Source: an uncultured Selenomonas sp.
GTDB taxonomy: Bacteria; Bacillota; Negativicutes; Selenomonadales; Selenomonadaceae
Length of the DNA stretch: 17,856 bases
Assembly (NCBI GenBank): GCA_938045435.1
Contig: CALIBA010000336.1
Span: 1 to 17,856 of the forward strand
Direction of reading: 5' to 3'
Shown: piece after piece, positions 14,739 to 17,856 of the stretch
Layout of the letters: every line of letters starts with the position of its first letter
Numbering within the stretch: position 1 is the stretch's first letter
Program-made: the position numbers and the translations under genes
The notes under the pieces: model-generated
What the model was told of the DNA's origin: nothing
The model's input: the letters and a program-made list of their open reading frames with translations, nothing else
Database searches by the model: none

Positions 14739-15548
14739 TTATTTTTGTTCGCGCAGGATTTGCTGGATGCGGGCGCGCTGGTCGGGGGTGAGGTCGGGGT
14801 TGTCGCGGGTCAGTTGTTCGAGGGTGTCGGTGCTGCTCTGCGGGCGGATGGCGATGCGCGGCGGGGTTGCCTGCCATTTGAGGTAGTCGTCGCGATACGG
14901 CGCGCCCAGTTTGTCGAGCAGTGTGGCGATTTCGGCGTGGCGCGCCGGGCTGAGGGTGTCGCTGGCAAGGGTTTCGGCGATGAGGCGGTGTGCGCGTGCT
15001 TCGCGTGCCGGGTCGGGCGTGCCGAGTTGGCGGTCGGCGTACACGAGTTTGAGCAGGTCGGGCAGGGCGTTGTCGTCGTTGGCGATGGCGATGGTGCTGC
15101 TGCGGTCGTTTTTGTGCGCGGCAAAGAGGCCGAGGATGTTGTCGAGGCTGAGGCCGTCCGGCTGTTGTTCGAGTTGGCGCAGGGTGTTGAGCGCGCGGAC
15201 GAAGTCGATGGTGCGGCCATCGCCGTGCCGGTCTTGCAGTTCGTTGAGCAGTGCGGCGGCGCGGTCGCCGTCAATGCTGCCGTCCGGGCGGGTGATGTTT
15301 TGCAGGCCTTGTTGTACCTGGTTGAAGTTCGCTTCAAAACGCATCAGTTGTTCGTGGCTCAGGCGTTCGTCGCCGAAGGGGTGGCCGCTGCGGTCGGCGG
15401 CATCGGCGGCGCCTTCGTAGGCGCCGATGAGGATGTGGACGAGGTCGGCGGGTTTGATGTCGTCGCGGTTGTTGTCGCTCTCGGCGGCGGTTGCGGGCAG
15501 GAGGGCGAGTGCGAAGGCGCAGGCGGCGGCGCGCAGGGTGTGGGTCAT
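14739..15548 (-). CDS. Exported protein of unknown function
   Basis: This is a 269-residue protein with a signal peptide: a short basic start, a hydrophobic core (about 7-18) and a likely cleavage after Ala21 or Ala22 (ATAAE). It is therefore probably periplasmic. The mature part is acidic and helix-rich with many Asp, Arg, Gln and Leu residues (such as LLNELQDRHGDGR and DLLKLVYADRQLG) and no cysteine. I see no catalytic motif and do not recognise a family. The ATG has AAGGAG with a 6-nt spacer, and the codon use is strongly GC-rich, matching the genes to the right and unlike the genes left of the junction. It is separated from the next upstream gene by 324 bp and so is likely its own transcript. 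Confidence 0.8.
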   Translation of the reverse strand: MTHTLRAAACAFALALLPATAAESDNNRDDIKPADLVHILIGAYEGAADAADRSGHPFGDERLSHEQLMRFEANFNQVQQGLQNITRPDGSIDGDRAAALLNELQDRHGDGRTIDFVRALNTLRQLEQQPDGLSLDNILGLFAAHKNDRSSTIAIANDDNALPDLLKLVYADRQLGTPDPAREARAHRLIAETLASDTLSPARHAEIATLLDKLGAPYRDDYLKWQATPPRIAIRPQSSTDTLEQLTRDNPDLTPDQRARIQQILREQK

Positions 15549-15872
15549 GGATGGCTCCTTTCAGGTTTGGGGTTCTGCGGCAATTATAGGCGCGGGCGGC
15601 GCGGTGCGGGGTTGCCCGGTTTTTAGTTTTGGGGAGGGCGACGTGGTTGCGTGGCGACGATTTTGTGAGCTACACCATTGGTTTGTAGGGTGTGTGCCGC
15701 AGGCACGCACGCGTTTGCCGATATCAAATTCCCGCGTGCGTGTCGGCTACGCCGCCACACACCCTACGCGGAACTCGCCCGCTGCGGGGCGGCGCGCCCT
15801 GCAGGGGAGAGTCAGGGAGGGGGTGTGAAAAATCGCGTAGCGACCGCATCCAAAATGAATTGCAAACACCCC
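15549..15872. other. Intergenic region with nested inverted repeats
   Basis: I see no gene in these 324 bases. They contain the 83-bp nested repeat at 15685-15767, a GC-rich stretch with CCCTGCAGGG (near 15800), and a 9-bp inverted repeat AGGGGGTGT/ACACCCCCT (15818-15826 and 15866-15874). The latter runs into the stop codon of the exported YwqK-like gene and may shape its 3' end. A promoter for the gene starting at 15548 should be here, but I cannot point to one. Confidence 0.6.
15685..15767. repeat. 83-bp nested inverted repeat (REP/MITE-like)
   Basis: Outer arms GTAGGGTGTGTG (15685-15696) and CACACACCCTAC (15756-15767) are perfect 12-bp complements. Inner arms CACGCACGCG (15704-15713) and CGCGTGCGTG (15733-15742) add a second perfect 10-bp stem. 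Small side hairpins (GTGCC-GCA-GGCAC and CGGC-TAC-GCCG) sit between them. The structure suggests a dispersed palindromic repeat of the proteobacterial genome. Only one copy is in the window. Confidence 0.6.
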
Positions 15873-16748
15873 CTATTGGAGCTGTTCTTTCATCGCCTTG
15901 GTTGTGTTTTCAATCGAGTCCATCAGTTTCAGCATTTCCTGCGCGGCCTTCATTTCCGCCAGCGAGCCTTTTTCCAGCGCCTTGCCGTCCGCGCTCCAAA
16001 AGGTGATTTCTTCCTTGTCGCCCTGCTTGCGTTGCGACATCAGCAGGCTGCCATCGGCACGCCAGAGGGCGGCGGTGGCGGCATCCTTCTTGCCGTCGCC
16101 AGACGGGATCATCGCCATCAGCGTGCCGTCCGGGTAGAACATCCGTCCGTGCGTCGTCGCGTAGGCGGCGAGCGCGGTGAAAGGGTCGTTGGTATCGCTG
16201 CCGCCTTCGGGCAACGGGGCTTGTATCGTCAGCACGCCGTTGTGGTAGAGGGCAGGATGGCCGGTCGCCTTGCCGTCCTGCAGCGGGGCGATGGCGCTGA
16301 CGCTGCCGTCGCGGTTGTAATGGACAAGGGTGCTGTCGGACAAATCGCCGTCGAAATCGTCTTCTGCCGCGCCCTGGCGCAGGATGCTCGGCGCGATTTG
16401 CGGCTTGTCGCTGTCCTGGTAGAAGTCCTGGACGACGGTGCGGCCATCGGCGGTTTTGCCGAGGATTTTGCGGTAGTAGCCGTCCTGGACGGGTTTCTCC
16501 GCCTTGTTGCCCTTGGCGTCAAAGTAGTACGTCTTGCCTTCGCCGGGGGTGTAGTCAAGCGGCGCCAGTTTTGCCGCCTGTTCGGCGAGGCGGATGCTGT
16601 CCGGCAGCTTGACGTCGAGGCGCTGCGGCAGTTCAGCCTTGCGGACTTCAAAGGCACTAGGCATGGAGCCATGCAGCGTGGTGGTGTTTTCCGCCTGGAC
16701 GGCGACGGTGCCCAGCGCGAGGGCGAGGGCGATGAGGGTTTTCTTCAT
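15873..16748 (-). CDS. Exported protein with YwqK/MORN-like repeats
   Basis: This is a 291-residue protein starting at the ATG at 16746-16748, with GGAG upstream. The 19-residue signal peptide MKKTLIALALALGTVAVQA ends in a good cleavage site, so the protein is probably periplasmic. The middle and C-terminal parts contain repeats of about 20 residues built on an aromatic residue plus D-G: YYFDAKGNK, VHYNRDGSV, MFYPDGTL, LWRADGSLL and FWSADGKAL. This is the pattern of YwqK/MORN_2 beta-hairpin repeats. Proteins called YwqK-type antitoxins in databases share it, but most are not proven antitoxins, and no toxin gene is adjacent. The C-terminus is a short amphipathic helix. It follows the methyltransferase gene by 26 bp and is probably in the same operon. 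Confidence 0.75.
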   Translation of the reverse strand: MKKTLIALALALGTVAVQAENTTTLHGSMPSAFEVRKAELPQRLDVKLPDSIRLAEQAAKLAPLDYTPGEGKTYYFDAKGNKAEKPVQDGYYRKILGKTADGRTVVQDFYQDSDKPQIAPSILRQGAAEDDFDGDLSDSTLVHYNRDGSVSAIAPLQDGKATGHPALYHNGVLTIQAPLPEGGSDTNDPFTALAAYATTHGRMFYPDGTLMAMIPSGDGKKDAATAALWRADGSLLMSQRKQGDKEEITFWSADGKALEKGSLAEMKAAQEMLKLMDSIENTTKAMKEQLQ

Positions 16749-16774
16749 GAAATGCTCCGTGGGTTGGGAAAGGT

Positions 16775-17689
16775 TTATGGTTGCACGGCGTCGCGCCATT
16801 GTGCAATCGCCGCGATATGTGCCGCGCCGACGCCGCAGCAACCGCCGATGATGTCCGCGCCCGCATCGCGCCAGCGCGCAGCCCAGTCGCCATAAGCGGC
16901 GGGGGTGAGGTCGGCACGGATGTCGTCGAGGCCGTCGTTGGCGGGCAGGGCTTCTTCGTCTGTGCCATGCGCCGCAAAGGCGTTGGCATAGACGCCGAGG
17001 CGCATCGCGCTGCCCGCCGCGTCAATCGTGGCACGCGCGGTTTTGAGCGCGGCGGTCATCGCTTCGGGGTGGCTGCAGTTAAAGAGCAGCGCGTCGAGTT
17101 TGAGTTCGAGCGCGGCAGCGACAGCAGCGGCAACGGTTTCGCCGCTACGCAAGCGGGGCGGCTCGGCAGGCGGTTCGTCTTCAAGGGTGAAGGATGCCCA
17201 GAAGGGGCGGTCGCGTGCGGTGAGGGCGTGCAGGGCGCGGACTTCAGCGATGCTGCTTTGGGTCTCCGCCAACCACAGGTCTGTATACGGCGCCTGACCG
17301 TCGATGAGCGGTCGGGCGATTTCTGCGGCGCGCGCCGGGTCGAACAGGTCGGGGCGGTAGGAGCCAAAGAGGGGCGGCAGTGAGCCCGCGATGGTCACGT
17401 TTTTGCCGCTGGCGGTAACGGCTTGGCGCGCCAGTTTGCCCGCTAGTGCGGCGAGTTCGCCTGCGCGGGCGCGGAAGCGTTCTTCGCCGATGTGGAAGGG
17501 AACGAGCGCGTAGCTGTTGGTGGTGAGGGTTTCGGCACCGGCTGCGATGTACGCGGCGTGGACTTCTTGCACGGTGGCGGACGCTTGCATGAGGGCGAGC
17601 GCCGACCATTCGGGTTGGGCGAAGGGCGCGCCGCGCCGCAAGAGTTCGCGGCCCATGCCGCCGTCGAGGAGGTGGAGGGGGTGGGTCAT
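16775..17689 (-). CDS. mmuM: Homocysteine S-methyltransferase (MmuM-like)
   Basis: This 304-residue cytoplasmic enzyme transfers a methyl group from S-methylmethionine or S-adenosylmethionine to homocysteine, giving methionine. The N-terminal LLDGGMGREL is the family opening. The zinc-binding cysteines are present: Cys205 in FNCSHP and Cys284-Cys285 in GGCCGV. The length fits MmuM, which lacks the cobalamin and folate domains of MetH. The ATG has GGAG upstream, in a CCCACGGAGC context repeated before the next gene. It lies 24 bp after the probable LysR regulator gene and 26 bp before the exported YwqK-like gene, suggesting one operon. The methyl donor cannot be fixed from sequence. Confidence 0.9.
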   Translation of the reverse strand: MTHPLHLLDGGMGRELLRRGAPFAQPEWSALALMQASATVQEVHAAYIAAGAETLTTNSYALVPFHIGEERFRARAGELAALAGKLARQAVTASGKNVTIAGSLPPLFGSYRPDLFDPARAAEIARPLIDGQAPYTDLWLAETQSSIAEVRALHALTARDRPFWASFTLEDEPPAEPPRLRSGETVAAAVAAALELKLDALLFNCSHPEAMTAALKTARATIDAAGSAMRLGVYANAFAAHGTDEEALPANDGLDDIRADLTPAAYGDWAARWRDAGADIIGGCCGVGAAHIAAIAQWRDAVQP

Positions 17690-17713
17690 GTGGGCTCCGT
17701 GGGTGGTTGGGGG

Positions 17714-17856
17714 TTATTTGCTCGCGCTGTTTTCGTTTGTGGCGGTGCGGCGCGGGAAGAAGAGTGCGCGCGGCTCGCGGCGGATTTCTTCGGCGAGCAC
17801 ACTGATGAACTGGCGCAGCGGCGGGAAGCGGGCGTCTCTGGCGCGCAGGGCGACGC
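17714..17856 (-). CDS. C-terminal end of a probable LysR-family regulator, truncated by window edge
   Basis: Only the last 46 or so residues are visible, ending in TAA at 17714. The stretch FPPLRQFISVLAEEIRREP resembles the terminal helix of LysR effector domains, where a P-x-L-x-x-F-I pattern is common, followed by a short disordered tail (TATNENSASK). No helix-turn-helix is in the window, so the family call is a guess from a short segment and the context of a small metabolic operon. It is 24 bp upstream of the homocysteine methyltransferase gene on the same strand. Confidence 0.45.
   Translation of the reverse strand, partial: VALRARDARFPPLRQFISVLAEEIRREPRALFFPRRTATNENSASK

Noticed and set aside
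14070..15626. Long plus-strand open frame of 518 residues that spans the junction
   Set aside because: It runs antisense to the TPR, SPINDLY and exported-protein genes. Its right half is a valine/alanine/glycine-rich shadow of GC-rich codons, and no ribosome binding site supports it.
15873..16748. Toxin-antitoxin system suggested by YwqK-like repeats
   Set aside because: The protein is exported and no toxin-like gene adjoins it; the repeat pattern alone does not show antitoxin function.
15678..16895. Plus-strand open frame of 405 residues
   Set aside because: It is antisense to the YwqK-like gene, which has a signal peptide and ribosome binding site; such shadows are expected in GC-rich DNA.

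Overview
The window looks like two unrelated pieces of bacterial DNA joined near position 14,587. Positions 1 to about 14,586 read like a Negativicutes genome, most likely an oral Selenomonas or close relative. Signs are AGGAGG-type ribosome binding sites, classic TTGACA/TATAAT promoters, a long-form hibernation factor, and a SPINDLY/TPR/glycosyltransferase operon of the kind seen beside flagellar genes in that group. From about 14,591 to the end the DNA is clearly GC-richer with C/G-ending codons. It carries proteobacterial genes and a 107-bp element built like the Correia elements of Neisseria, suggesting a Neisseriaceae or Cardiobacterium-like oral proteobacterium. A chimeric contig is the simplest explanation; horizontal transfer is the alternative. 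The taxon names are inferred from gene content; no database was searched.

Layout of the left part. A 3'-truncated lipoprotein ApbE flavin transferase (minus, 1-937) diverges from a small GtrA-family membrane protein (plus, 980-1375). An AT-rich gap with palindromes leads to a stand-alone DeoR-type regulator (1741-2508) ending in a strong hairpin. A PflX-like radical SAM protein (2703-3647) converges on, and overlaps by 79 bp, a PMCA-type Ca2+ P-type ATPase (3569-6289, minus). The ATPase is the second gene of an operon whose first gene is a PepSY-TM (PiuB-like) membrane protein (6346-7641). Further right, all on the minus strand, are hpf (7840-8385) and a cold shock protein (8712-8912), each with its own promoter and hairpin. 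Then comes a glycosylation operon reading leftward: the 3' end of a SPINDLY-type O-GlcNAc transferase (14452-14586), a TPR protein (13560-14465), and two paralogous GT2 proteins (11881-13563 and 9101-11857). The second GT2 protein carries an extra GT4-like domain. Overlapping or near-touching genes indicate co-transcription. Modification of flagellin or another surface protein is the likely role, but that is inference.

Layout of the right part. The Correia-like element (14591-14697) sits at the join. Next are an exported protein of unknown function (14739-15548) and an intergenic region with a nested inverted repeat (15685-15767). A three-gene minus-strand operon follows: the 3' end of a probable LysR regulator (17714-17856), a homocysteine S-methyltransferase (16775-17689), and an exported protein with YwqK/MORN-like repeats (15873-16748).

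I saw no tRNA, rRNA, CRISPR array, transposase or prophage gene.
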